A stretch of DNA of 64,000 nt from Prochlorococcus marinus CUG1417 (GTDB lineage: Bacteria; Cyanobacteriota; Cyanobacteriia; PCC-6307; Cyanobiaceae). Shown one piece after another: positions 1-8,673 of this stretch (the first letter of the stretch is position 1; each line of letters opens with the position of its first letter). The notes under the pieces are model-generated. The model was not told the DNA's origin and ran no database searches. It was given only the letters and a program-made list of their open reading frames with translations. The stretch lies in contig NZ_JAAORN010000002.1 of the NCBI RefSeq assembly GCF_017695975.1, positions 186,001 through 250,000 on the forward strand. The letters run 5' to 3'. The translations under genes and the position numbers were made by a program.

Positions 1-36
1 TCTAAATGAATTTTATTTTCAGAATTTATTTTTCTT

Positions 37-1161
37 ATGAAGAGTAAATTGAAAATTGCATATCTAATAGTCGGCCGTTCTTTCCCTGGCCTTGCGAAGC
101 AAATTGAATACGAAGATTTAATATTCTCTGAATTAAAAGAAATAGATTTCAATTTTTTTGCATTTCTCGTAAATGGACAAAGTCACAAGAAAATAATTGA
201 CTTACCTAGGCCATTTAAAAGTCTAATTGGCCAAAAATTATTCGCTTGGATTTGGCTATTAAGATTTTCAAGAAAATTTGATTACGTAATCATAAGACAT
301 ATTGTCTTTGATCCTTTCGTAATGTTTTTTGGATGGTTTGTTCGAAATAGAATAATTATTCATCATGCTAAGGAGTTTTTTGAAATAAAATATTATAAAT
401 CTGGCTGGAGAGGAAAAATAGCAGCTTATATTGAATTATTTACTGGTTATCTTTCAACAAGAACTTCTGCAGGAATACTTGGAGTGACAAATGAAATATG
501 TAATTTTCAAAAAGAATTTAAACATCTTCCTAAAAATTTTCCTATTTGTTTTTACCCAAATGCAATAGCTCCAGAATTAGTTAAAGTTATTGATGATAAT
601 CGAAAAATAGATGAAATCAATATCGCTTTTATGGCAGGTAATTTTAAAGTTTGGCATGGATTAGATTTAATATTAAAAGCTATATTAAAATACAAAGAAT
701 TAAATTCAAAAAAAATTTTTAAACTACACTTAATAGGCGAAGTATCAGAAGAATATTTTGAAAAGATTGAGGAAATTAATTCCAAAAGTAAAGATAAAAT
801 AATTATTAATTATGGAGTATTAGATATCGAAAATTATCAAAAAATACTATCTTTTTGTGATGTTGGTTTAGGATCTTTAGCTATGCATAGAGCTAAAGTT
901 AGAGAAGGATCAACATTAAAAGTTCGTGAAATGCTTGGGATGGGATTACCTGTATATTCCGCTCATATAGATACGGCTATACCAAAAGATTTTCCCTTTT
1001 ATTTTAATGGGCCAATTAGTATAGAAAAAATATTAGAGTTTGCGAAATATGTATCTTCTTTTTCTAGGGATGAAATTAGGAATAGATCATTAATTTATAT
1101 TGATAAAAAAATATATGTAAAGAAATTAAGTAAATTTCTAATTAATTTGTCTAAAAACTAA
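37..1161 (+). CDS. Glycosyltransferase, family 4 type
   Basis: Probable sugar transferase acting at the cytoplasmic membrane on surface polysaccharide. The 374 residues have a two-domain GT-B look: an N-terminal part starting with a short beta strand (KIAYLIVGRSF), a middle linker with GVTNEIC, and a C-terminal part with the conserved stretch REGSTLKVREMLGMGLPVY around residues 288-306, which resembles the nucleotide-sugar-binding E-x7-E region of GT4 enzymes. Length is normal for the family. The ATG at 37 is the first start in frame. Only 36 bases precede it, so its upstream partner is outside the window. It lies beside other sugar genes but is convergent with the next one. Donor and acceptor cannot be told from sequence. 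Confidence 0.75.
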   Translation: MKSKLKIAYLIVGRSFPGLAKQIEYEDLIFSELKEIDFNFFAFLVNGQSHKKIIDLPRPFKSLIGQKLFAWIWLLRFSRKFDYVIIRHIVFDPFVMFFGWFVRNRIIIHHAKEFFEIKYYKSGWRGKIAAYIELFTGYLSTRTSAGILGVTNEICNFQKEFKHLPKNFPICFYPNAIAPELVKVIDDNRKIDEINIAFMAGNFKVWHGLDLILKAILKYKELNSKKIFKLHLIGEVSEEYFEKIEEINSKSKDKIIINYGVLDIENYQKILSFCDVGLGSLAMHRAKVREGSTLKVREMLGMGLPVYSAHIDTAIPKDFPFYFNGPISIEKILEFAKYVSSFSRDEIRNRSLIYIDKKIYVKKLSKFLINLSKN

Positions 1162-1297
1162 TGACAAGAAATTTATACTAAAAATCAAATAAACACTAAT
1201 CTTATGAAAAAGGGTTAATGTCCCTAATAAAATAGCCATAATAATTATGCTTATCAAAAAAAAACTCAACGATTTTTCTTTAAATTTTATTTTTTTA

Positions 1298-1969
1298 TTA
1301 ATTTCTAAATAAATTTTTAAAAAATTCCCAGCAATGTAAAAATAATCCTGAAGGAAGCAAAAGTTCAAAAATTTCTTGATCATTTCTGATGTGCTGGACT
1401 GTTGAAAACCAAGAGACCTCATAATAAAAGAAATATAAAGATATTATTAGGAAAAATAAGCTGAATTTTTTGCTAGGTAAAGAAGTTAAATTTGGCCATT
1501 TTCTCCATCCCACCCATCCTAAAAAAAGACATATTATTTGTAATACTGGATCTAGAAGATAATTATGAAAAAAAGGGAGATTATGCAAATTAGTTTCACC
1601 CTGTATGCTCAATTCTGCTAATGATTCAATACTATAACCAAAAATTCGCTCTCCCCAACTTATTTCTTCTCCAGCGATAAAAAAACAGGATGAGCCAATA
1701 ATCAACCAAATAATGGAATTTATTGATCTTTTGTTTTTTATTTTAAAGTAAATTAAAAAAGATATTAATGATGATAATGCATATTCAAAAAACTGAAGCC
1801 ATTCAAGTGGACCATCCTCACTTCTTAGCCAGTCAAACCAACTTACTCCTATCAAAATTTTTCCATAAGGGAGAATATAAACAAAACCATATATAAATAT
1901 TAGATAATATATGGGCAATAAACTAACCTCTGTTGATATTGATCCCCAAGGAGTTTTTATTTTATTCAT
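1298..1969 (-). CDS. Polytopic membrane protein with GEEISWGER motif
   Basis: I do not recognise a characterised family. The 223 residues have about six hydrophobic segments and two polar signatures between them: GEEISWGERIFGY and, shortly after, ETNLHNL. I associate this pairing with a family of uncharacterised bacterial membrane proteins, but no function is known to me. The acidic and histidine residues in the conserved stretch could form a membrane-embedded active site; that is inference. The ATG at 1969 is the first start. The gene is flanked by a glycosyltransferase on one side and a 318-base gap on the other, in the polysaccharide block, so a role in envelope sugar chemistry is plausible but unproven. 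The reading frame may end early; see the rejected 1138-1422 frame. Confidence 0.6.
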   Translation of the reverse strand: MNKIKTPWGSISTEVSLLPIYYLIFIYGFVYILPYGKILIGVSWFDWLRSEDGPLEWLQFFEYALSSLISFLIYFKIKNKRSINSIIWLIIGSSCFFIAGEEISWGERIFGYSIESLAELSIQGETNLHNLPFFHNYLLDPVLQIICLFLGWVGWRKWPNLTSLPSKKFSLFFLIISLYFFYYEVSWFSTVQHIRNDQEIFELLLPSGLFLHCWEFFKNLFRN

Positions 1970-2287
1970 TTATGGCATCTTTAAGTAGTTCCTAGATTGT
2001 AGATTAATTAACAACAAAGGTAAATATCACTTTAATTTTTATCTATTAAATTTATAGCTATTAAAAAAATATTTCGCATATCATAAGCTAATAAGAAAAG
2101 TTTTTAAAGTCTGTAGCTAACTATTACTAGCTAATAACCTTAATTTTCAGGTGAGAGATGCAAACCCTATAAATCAAGAGATTAAGGCTTTTGGTTTTTG
2201 ATATTTTGCAGCTAACCTACTAAATAAGCCATACCCCATTTGGCACATTATCAAAAATATAAATTATATTTCTAAAAGTAAAAAAAT
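1970..2287. other. Non-coding gap in the polysaccharide block
   Basis: AT-rich stretch with no open frame of convincing length, no tRNA and no clear terminator. It contains a slightly less AT-rich core near 2130-2220, but I found no strong hairpin or direct repeat there. It probably carries the promoter of the leftward gene that starts at 1969. Confidence 0.5.
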
Positions 2288-4057
2288 CTACTTTAATTTG
2301 CAGAAATCTACTGAAAGTTTTTCTTCTAAAAAAATATTTCTAGAGGCTCTTATTAAATTATTACTTTCACACGTAAAAAATGGATTGCTTTTTAATTTAT
2401 CTTTTTTTGTAATTATAGTTTTTATAGCTTCTTTTTCCATGCAATATTTATACTTTTCATCTTCGGGCATATTTTTTTCGTAAAAAAAACATCTATGAAA
2501 TTTTTGAATTGCAATAAAAGGTTTATTAGTATACAAATGTGTCATGTCAGTTATCTCACTAACTACAGGTGTCTCGGCAAATTTTTCTATTTTTCTTGAA
2601 TTATAAAAATTATATGCTGTTTTATCCATTGCAGCATCATAATCATAAAGTACATAGAAAACTAATCCTATTGAATAAAAACATGCAATTATAAACATAT
2701 TAAGCTGAATAAATATTACTAGAGAAAATATTTGTTTTTTTAAAAGACTAAATCTAAATCTGAATAAATTTAAGTCAAAATTATTTAAATAACTTTTAGG
2801 AAAACCAGAGCAAATAAGAATTAAAGGTGTCATATAGTAATCAGCTCTCCCTTGAGAAAAAAATATTAATAAAATAAACTGGCAAAGACCAACAGTTAAT
2901 CTTGGGTTATTAGAATTCAAATTTCTTAGATAATAAATTATTGAGGCAATTATTAATAAAAGATTTGATGGACCTAATACAAATGAAATTTTTCCAATAC
3001 TTTTTGGAATAAAAATCCAAAATAAGAATAAACCATCTCTATCCCAACCTCTTAAGGTTTGCTCCCAATCTAAAAGTTGTTGATCACCCGGATTAAAATA
3101 TTTTGACAAGAAAGGATAAAAAGGATTTTCAACTAGAAAATATCTATATAACAAAATAGAACATACAAAAAAAATAGAAAAGATTAGAGGTATAGAAAAA
3201 ATTTTTAAAACTCTATCAAAGGAAATATTTTTTATTTCTTTTCTATAAAAATAAAATAAATAAAATAATATCGGCAAAGAAACCAGTAAAGCTGATACCT
3301 TGAATGATATAGCTAAAGCAACTAAGACTAATATGTTAGAAATGTATTTTTTTTCTTTGTTAAGATCCCATGCCAGGAAACCTATGGCCAAGCAAGATTC
3401 ACTTAAGAAATTATTTTTTCCGATAGTTAACCATTGTATAAAAACTGGAGATGTTAAAAAAATGAATAAACATAAATTACTAATATTTCTGCGCAACATA
3501 ATAATAAATATAAAAGGCACTGTAATAAATTGTGCTGTCCTTATTAACCAAGTTGTTTTATCTTGAAAATAAAAAATATTAGCGAAATCTCCAAGGCCCA
3601 TTAACCCTTGATTAAGATTGCCATCAATAAAATGAGAATTATTTTTCCAAAATTGATAAGGATAGCCCACATAAGTATTTGCAGTATCAGAGTGATTTAT
3701 AGGGCCAAAAGAAACTATCAATAGAAGTAAAATGATAAGACAAAAAATACCAAATGTTTTTTTATATTTTTCTAAATTTCTTAAATATATTATTTCTTCT
3801 TTAAACTGATTAAAAAGATAAAATAATTTATCTCTATATAATTTTTTCAATAATAAAGTTAAGAATACAAAAAGAAAAATTATAAAAAGTGGTATGTAAG
3901 TTAATTGCAAAAATGTAATGCATATACCCAAGAGACCCAAGCTGGCATATGCGAAACTTAAAGAAGTAGCAAAAGTAATATATTTTGAGGCAGTTAAATT
4001 ATCCCTAAATGTAAAAAAAGGACAAAAAATTAGAAAAGTTAAAATTAAAGATATCAT
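2288..4057 (-). CDS. Large polytopic membrane protein, GT-C glycosyltransferase-like
   Basis: A 589-residue integral membrane protein with about 11-13 hydrophobic helices and a soluble C-terminal tail of roughly 100 residues. An acidic/histidine loop follows the first group of helices (GPINHSDTANTYVGYPYQFW, near residues 118-137). This arrangement, with acidic loop residues after early helices, is that of GT-C transferases using polyprenyl-phosphate sugars, such as the PMT/ArnT type, but I cannot match it to a named family. Its start is 13 bases from the galE stop at 4071, so it is probably the last gene of the leftward unit gtrA / oxidoreductase / galE / this gene. A polymerase or flippase is an alternative. 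Confidence 0.6.
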   Translation of the reverse strand: MISLILTFLIFCPFFTFRDNLTASKYITFATSLSFAYASLGLLGICITFLQLTYIPLFIIFLFVFLTLLLKKLYRDKLFYLFNQFKEEIIYLRNLEKYKKTFGIFCLIILLLLIVSFGPINHSDTANTYVGYPYQFWKNNSHFIDGNLNQGLMGLGDFANIFYFQDKTTWLIRTAQFITVPFIFIIMLRRNISNLCLFIFLTSPVFIQWLTIGKNNFLSESCLAIGFLAWDLNKEKKYISNILVLVALAISFKVSALLVSLPILFYLFYFYRKEIKNISFDRVLKIFSIPLIFSIFFVCSILLYRYFLVENPFYPFLSKYFNPGDQQLLDWEQTLRGWDRDGLFLFWIFIPKSIGKISFVLGPSNLLLIIASIIYYLRNLNSNNPRLTVGLCQFILLIFFSQGRADYYMTPLILICSGFPKSYLNNFDLNLFRFRFSLLKKQIFSLVIFIQLNMFIIACFYSIGLVFYVLYDYDAAMDKTAYNFYNSRKIEKFAETPVVSEITDMTHLYTNKPFIAIQKFHRCFFYEKNMPEDEKYKYCMEKEAIKTIITKKDKLKSNPFFTCESNNLIRASRNIFLEEKLSVDFCKLK

Positions 4058-4070
4058 TATTTTTTAAATA

Positions 4071-5075
4071 TCATGATCTTGAATTAAATAATTTATCAAG
4101 TTCCTCTTTTATTTCTGGACTTTCTAAAAAGGATTTAATAGAAGAATCAATACTGTGTTTTGGTTGCCAGCCGAAATTCCTAAAAAACTTTTCATTATTT
4201 GCCCAAACCTTACTAGGATCAGCCGGATTCCTACCTACATCTTCATACATTATTTTTATTGCTAATAATCTAGAAAAAGAATTAATAATTTCTAAAACAG
4301 AAACTGGTTTACCTGAACCTACGTTAAAAAATTTATTTAAGTTTTTTTTACTTTCCATTAAGTGTTTAGCAGCAAGAAAATGAATATAGCTCAAATCTCT
4401 TACATCAATATAATCTCTTATTGCAGTACCATCAGAAGTTTCAAAATCAGTCCCAAATACCTTTGGTAATTTCTTATTTATAATTGCTTTATAAATTTTG
4501 GGGACTAGGCATTCTTCACTATTATCAAAAGCCATTGGGAAATTATCATTTCCTATGACGTTAAAGTAACGTAGACTAATAAAAGAAAAATTAAGTTGAT
4601 CAGCACAATTTTGAATTATTTGTTCAGAAACAAATTTTGTCCACCCATATGGACTTATAGGGTCAAGCTTACTATCTTCTTGGACTTCTCCTCCTTGACC
4701 ATAAACAGAACAAGAGCTACTGAATATCAAGTATCTAACATTAGTATTTTTGATGGCTTTTACTATTCCTAAAGTAGACCTTACATTATTATCCCAGTAT
4801 TTTAGAGGATCTATGCATGATTCTCTTGCTTGTTTAAATGCAGCAAGATGAACTATTCCATCAATTTTATTCTCTAAGATATATTTTTTTAATTTACTAT
4901 GATTTTCGCAGTTAAGATTGAAGAGTTTTACATTTTCAGGAATTCTTTGTTTAATACCAGTAACTAAATTATCAACTATTACCACATCTAAATCATTATC
5001 TATAAAACATCTAGATACATGTGATCCAATATAGCCAGCGCCTCCAACTATCATCCACTTACATTTATTTCTCAT
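4071..5075 (-). CDS. galE: UDP-glucose 4-epimerase
   Basis: Interconverts UDP-glucose and UDP-galactose, supplying galactose units for surface glycans. It is an extended short-chain dehydrogenase of 334 residues: GGAGYIG at 11-17 binds NAD, HLAAF lies at 76-80, SSSCSVYG near 119-126 gives the catalytic serine region, and the catalytic pair is Y143 and K147 (YGWTK). Length matches GalE. The stop codon of the upstream oxidoreductase is directly followed by this ATG, with no spacer, so the two are very probably translated together. The epimerase assignment is firm at family level; specificity (UDP-Glc versus UDP-GlcNAc) is not fixed by the sequence. Confidence 0.88.
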   Translation of the reverse strand: MRNKCKWMIVGGAGYIGSHVSRCFIDNDLDVVIVDNLVTGIKQRIPENVKLFNLNCENHSKLKKYILENKIDGIVHLAAFKQARESCIDPLKYWDNNVRSTLGIVKAIKNTNVRYLIFSSSCSVYGQGGEVQEDSKLDPISPYGWTKFVSEQIIQNCADQLNFSFISLRYFNVIGNDNFPMAFDNSEECLVPKIYKAIINKKLPKVFGTDFETSDGTAIRDYIDVRDLSYIHFLAAKHLMESKKNLNKFFNVGSGKPVSVLEIINSFSRLLAIKIMYEDVGRNPADPSKVWANNEKFFRNFGWQPKHSIDSSIKSFLESPEIKEELDKLFNSRS

Positions 5076-6509
5076 TTAGGTATTTGAAATATCTGAAGAA
5101 TCTCCTGCCTCCTGATACTTTGAATCAGTATTTATTTCCCAAAGATTTGGAGATTTATTGATAGCTACTGACTCAGCTGCCATAATGCCCATAAGTATAG
5201 AATGATCCTGATTATTATATTTGAAAGATCCATATCTTCCAATAGGAATCAAACCATCAATTTTGTTTAAGAATTCAATAACAATATTAAGATTTTCTTT
5301 ATAGCCTCTTTCATACATTGGATAACATTTTGGAATCTTAACTAATTTACCTTCCAAAATTTTTTCTTTCTTAATCAGCCCTATTTTCGAAACTTCTTTA
5401 GAAGCCAAATTTATTAAATCCTCCTCTTGCATCCTCCAAATATCATCATCTTCGAAACACCAGAATTCCATACAAATTACAGTAGTGCCATTTTCATTAA
5501 CAATATCTGGGGACCAATTTCTAAAATTAGTTATCCTACCATGTAGAACAGTTGGATCATGAATATATAACCATTGATCAGGAAAAATATCTTTGCCCTC
5601 AATTAAAAGATATACAAGCAGAGTGTTTCTAAATCTCAATTTTTTAATTGCCGAAATAACTTCTTGGGGAACATCCTTCATACCCGAAATCAAAGAAGTT
5701 ATTGGCATAGAGGAAATTAGCCAATTACAGTTATATTTATTCCCATTAGATAACTCAATTCCAATTACTTTATTTTTATCAATTAAGATTTTTGATACTT
5801 TGGAATTAAACATTATTTCTTGTTTATTAAAATCCTCTACAAAATTCTTTAATTCGTCATAAAAGTATTGATTACCAATATTCGGGTATGCAAATTCATC
5901 AACCAAAGTTTTATGATTATTTTTTTTATTGAAATTTAATTTTAAAGCGTTTTTTAAAGCCCCACCTAGAGTTAATTTTTGAATTCGTTGTGCTGCCCAG
6001 TCAGCATCAAGTTCCAAGCATGATTTACCCCATAATTTCTCAGTATAAGTTTTGAAAAATGTTTTAAATAATTTATAACCAAACCTATTAGAAAGCCATA
6101 TTTCCATTGACCCATCTTCCTCAAGGGGTAGAATTTTAGATTTGAAATAACTAATCAAAGAAAAGAAGGAATTTCTTATGCCTAAGTTTTTAAGAGCATT
6201 AAAGGGTTTTAAAGGATAATTAAAAAACTTATTTCTGAAATATATCCTTGTTTGTCTTTTTACCATAACAAAATTATCTTTTACATAACGATGCCAAAAA
6301 TTTACAACAACCTTATCTGAAGAGAAAAATCTATGAGGTCCAAAGTCTACTATATGTCCCCAAATTTTCATGCTCCCAGACATGCCTCCAACTTTTTCAG
6401 AAAATTCAAAAACTTTTGTTTTCTTATTTAACTCTGCCAGCCTTACTGCAGCAGCGAGTCCTGCTGGACCTGCCCCAATAACAATAATTTCATTATTTTC
6501 TTCTTTCAT
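5076..6509 (-). CDS. FAD-dependent oxidoreductase, UDP-galactopyranose-mutase/protoporphyrinogen-oxidase-like
   Basis: A 477-residue flavoprotein. An N-terminal Rossmann fold with GAGPAGLAAA near 12-21 binds FAD, FGPHRFF near residues 56-62 corresponds to the GPHIFHT stretch of UDP-galactopyranose mutase, and TYTEKLWG near 154-161 matches the GYTEKQWG motif of that enzyme. It is about 90 residues longer than classical Glf, like a wider group of mutase/amine-oxidase-like proteins common in polysaccharide clusters whose reactions are mostly unknown. It abuts galE with no spacer, which supplies UDP-galactose, so a ring-contracting or related sugar redox role is a reasonable inference. I chose the ATG at 6509 over the TTG one codon upstream. 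Confidence 0.75.
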   Translation of the reverse strand: MKEENNEIIVIGAGPAGLAAAVRLAELNKKTKVFEFSEKVGGMSGSMKIWGHIVDFGPHRFFSSDKVVVNFWHRYVKDNFVMVKRQTRIYFRNKFFNYPLKPFNALKNLGIRNSFFSLISYFKSKILPLEEDGSMEIWLSNRFGYKLFKTFFKTYTEKLWGKSCLELDADWAAQRIQKLTLGGALKNALKLNFNKKNNHKTLVDEFAYPNIGNQYFYDELKNFVEDFNKQEIMFNSKVSKILIDKNKVIGIELSNGNKYNCNWLISSMPITSLISGMKDVPQEVISAIKKLRFRNTLLVYLLIEGKDIFPDQWLYIHDPTVLHGRITNFRNWSPDIVNENGTTVICMEFWCFEDDDIWRMQEEDLINLASKEVSKIGLIKKEKILEGKLVKIPKCYPMYERGYKENLNIVIEFLNKIDGLIPIGRYGSFKYNNQDHSILMGIMAAESVAINKSPNLWEINTDSKYQEAGDSSDISNT

Positions 6510-6512
6510 CAA

Positions 6513-6673
6513 AAATTTTTTTTTTATATTAATTGATTTACATACATTAATTTTTAAAATCTTAAAAATTGTATATTTTTTGTTTATTTCGAAAAAACTT
6601 TTAAATTCTCAGTTAACTATATCTCTAAGATTTTTATTTTTTTATCATTAAAGAATTTTATCTTAGATAAATT
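6513..6673. other. Intergenic hairpin 3' of gtrA
   Basis: A stem-loop with arms 6652-6662 and 6666-6675 (one-base bulge, loop TTA) overlaps the gtrA stop codon. On the + strand it is followed by a run of about ten T, a terminator-like layout, although the flanking genes both read leftward. It may partly separate gtrA from the oxidoreductase gene. Confidence 0.35.
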
Positions 6674-7087
6674 CTAATTTTTTTTAAAAACAAATTTATT
6701 TTGACAATAATAAGAAAATAAAGCTAAAAAAGGTATTAATAGTAAGGCTGAAATGTTCTTATTTACTCCGAAATAGAAAAATGATTGAATAAGTCCAAAA
6801 TTTAACATCCATAATGTTAGTGCAAGTAATAAATATTTCTTAAAGAAAAATTTATCTAATTTATTAACCTTAAAAACTTTTTTTCCATAAAGATAATACC
6901 CAATTATAAAATTAAAAATCTGACTAATGACAGTCGCTAGAAAAGTGGATACTAGAAATAATAAAATTTGGAGAATAATATTAGTAAGAAACATATTAAA
7001 TATTCCAATTACTAAAAATAATCTTTTCTTACCATTATTTCCAAATTTAATAAAAATCTTATTTAATAATTTTCTATAACTAAGCAT
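6674..7087 (-). CDS. GtrA family membrane protein
   Basis: A small membrane protein of 137 residues with four predicted helices, the size and layout of GtrA. Diagnostic stretches are NFIIGYYLYGKKVF after the second helix and the C-terminal FSYYCQNKFVFKK, both typical of the family. GtrA proteins are thought to help move polyprenyl-phosphate-linked sugars across the membrane, or to assist the partner glycosyltransferase; the mechanism is not settled. Here it is read in the same direction as the mutase-like oxidoreductase, galE and the large membrane transferase-like gene, which fits a lipid-linked sugar route. The ATG at 7087 is the first start. No catalytic residues are expected. Confidence 0.82.
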   Translation of the reverse strand: MLSYRKLLNKIFIKFGNNGKKRLFLVIGIFNMFLTNIILQILLFLVSTFLATVISQIFNFIIGYYLYGKKVFKVNKLDKFFFKKYLLLALTLWMLNFGLIQSFFYFGVNKNISALLLIPFLALFSYYCQNKFVFKKN

Positions 7088-7123
7088 ATTTTAAAAATAA
7101 TTCTTAAAAATAAATTTCTCGTT

Positions 7124-8530
7124 TTAAGTTCCTAATGACCAAACCTTAAAACCAATATTTTTTAAATATTGTTTATCGAGAAAAACTCTAGTGTCAAATA
7201 CCCAAGCAGGTTTTCTCATTATCTTGAAAATATCTTCCCAATCTAGATGATTAAATTCTTCCCATTCGGTCAAAACAATAATTGCATCTGCACCTTCAGC
7301 AGCTTTTAATGCTGTATTATTTACTAAAACATTTTTTTCATTTATATTATTTTCGAACTCTGACAAAATTTGCTTTTCACTAACTTTAGGGTCGTAAAAA
7401 CTCAACTTTGCTCCTTCTTGAAGTAAGTTTATTGAAACATTTATACTTGGTGATTCTCTTGTATCATTCGTATTTGCCTTAAAAGAGAATCCATATACTG
7501 CTAGTTTCTTATTTGATAAAGTTCCAAATAAATTTCTTATTACCAAGGATGATATTCTATTTTGTTGCCATTGATTAATATCAACTACTTGCTCCCAGTA
7601 ATCTGCTACTTCATTTAATCCATAAAATTTGCACAAATAAACAAGATTCAAAATATCTTTTTTAAAACAACTTCCTCCAAAGCCCGGTCCAGGTTGTAAA
7701 AATTTACTACCTATTCGCGTATCAGTTCCAATAGCTTTTGCTACTTCATTAATATTTGCCCCAGTTGCTTCACAAATTGCAGAAATAGAATTTATAGATG
7801 AAATTCTTTGAGCCAAAAAAGCATTAGAAACTAATTTTGATAATTCTGAACTCCATAAATTTGTAGTTATTATTTTTTCTTTATCTACCCAATTTTGATA
7901 TATATCTGAAATTAAATCAATTGAATAATGATCCTCGCCCCCAATCAAAACTCTATCAGGCTTTTGGAGATCATTAATAGCAGTTCCTTCAGCCAAAAAT
8001 TCTGGATTGGATACTATTGAAAAAGATTTTTGATTATTCTGGATATTCATCTTATTAATCCCTTCATTTTGTTCTGATGAATTCAATATAGATTTTATTG
8101 TTTCAGCAGTTTTGACGGGCAAAGTACTTTTTTCTACAACAACTGTATGATTTCTTGCAAATTTTGCTATTTGTCGTGCAGAAGATTCAACCCATTTCAA
8201 ATCACTTGCGAAACCTGCACCAATTCCTTTTTTCTTTGTTGGAGTATTTACTGAGATAAATATAATATCTGCCTTAGATATACTTTCTTCCACATTATTT
8301 GAGAAAAAAAGATTTACACCTCTACATTTTTTTATAATATCTTCTAATCCAGGCTCAAAAATAGGGAGTTTGGAAAAATCTTCGCTATTCCATGCCTCTA
8401 TTCTTTCCTTATTAATATCTACTACATCAACTCTTAATTCAGGACAATTAAAGGCAATTACTGACATAGTTGGGCCACCTACATATCCTGCACCTATACA
8501 GCAAATATTTTTAATAAATTTATTTTTCAT
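7124..8530 (-). CDS. ugd: UDP-glucose 6-dehydrogenase
   Basis: Oxidises UDP-glucose to UDP-glucuronate with two NAD+. The 468 residues show GAGYVGG at 13-19 for NAD binding, FISVNTPTKKKG near 91-102, and the catalytic cysteine C288 in GFGGSCFKKD. The N-terminus (GGPTMSVIAFNCPELRVDVVDIN) and the overall length resemble the longer animal/plant-type enzyme more than the roughly 440-residue classical bacterial one. It diverges from the UDP-xylose synthase gene at 8674, which uses its product, so the pair makes UDP-xylose. The shared 143-base spacer holds a perfect inverted repeat. ATG at 8530 is the first start. Confidence 0.9.
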   Translation of the reverse strand: MKNKFIKNICCIGAGYVGGPTMSVIAFNCPELRVDVVDINKERIEAWNSEDFSKLPIFEPGLEDIIKKCRGVNLFFSNNVEESISKADIIFISVNTPTKKKGIGAGFASDLKWVESSARQIAKFARNHTVVVEKSTLPVKTAETIKSILNSSEQNEGINKMNIQNNQKSFSIVSNPEFLAEGTAINDLQKPDRVLIGGEDHYSIDLISDIYQNWVDKEKIITTNLWSSELSKLVSNAFLAQRISSINSISAICEATGANINEVAKAIGTDTRIGSKFLQPGPGFGGSCFKKDILNLVYLCKFYGLNEVADYWEQVVDINQWQQNRISSLVIRNLFGTLSNKKLAVYGFSFKANTNDTRESPSINVSINLLQEGAKLSFYDPKVSEKQILSEFENNINEKNVLVNNTALKAAEGADAIIVLTEWEEFNHLDWEDIFKIMRKPAWVFDTRVFLDKQYLKNIGFKVWSLGT

Positions 8531-8602
8531 GTTGAGTTCAAACTATTAATTCTTAGTCAATATATTCTTAATTTAGAAAAACTTAATTTTCCAATAATTG
8601 TA

Positions 8603-8619
8603 AGTATTAGAATAATACT
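8603..8619. promoter_or_regulatory. Perfect 7-bp inverted repeat, candidate operator
   Basis: AGTATTA-gaa-TAATACT lies between the divergent ugd and UDP-xylose synthase genes. It ends about 16 bases before a TATAAT (8636-8641), so it would overlap the -35 region of the rightward promoter. Composition is AT-rich, so chance is possible. Confidence 0.4.
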
Positions 8620-8635
8620 ACTAACAAAGACTTAA

Positions 8636-8641
8636 TATAAT
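8636..8641 (+). promoter_or_regulatory. -10 box (TATAAT) upstream of the UDP-xylose synthase gene
   Basis: A consensus TATAAT sits 33 bases upstream of the start codon at 8674, giving a leader of roughly 25 bases. No good -35 box is seen; the inverted repeat at 8603-8619 takes its place. Confidence 0.45.
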
Positions 8642-8673
8642 GAGTAACAAAAAAAAAATTCACAATTTTCTCA

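Noticed and set aside
1138-1422. A 94-residue leftward frame with a hydrophobic helix, partly overlapping the GEEISWGER membrane protein gene
   Set aside because: It overlaps both neighbours, has no ribosome site or recognisable sequence, and AT-rich DNA readily gives such frames. A frameshifted C-terminal extension of the membrane protein is possible but not supported without relatives.
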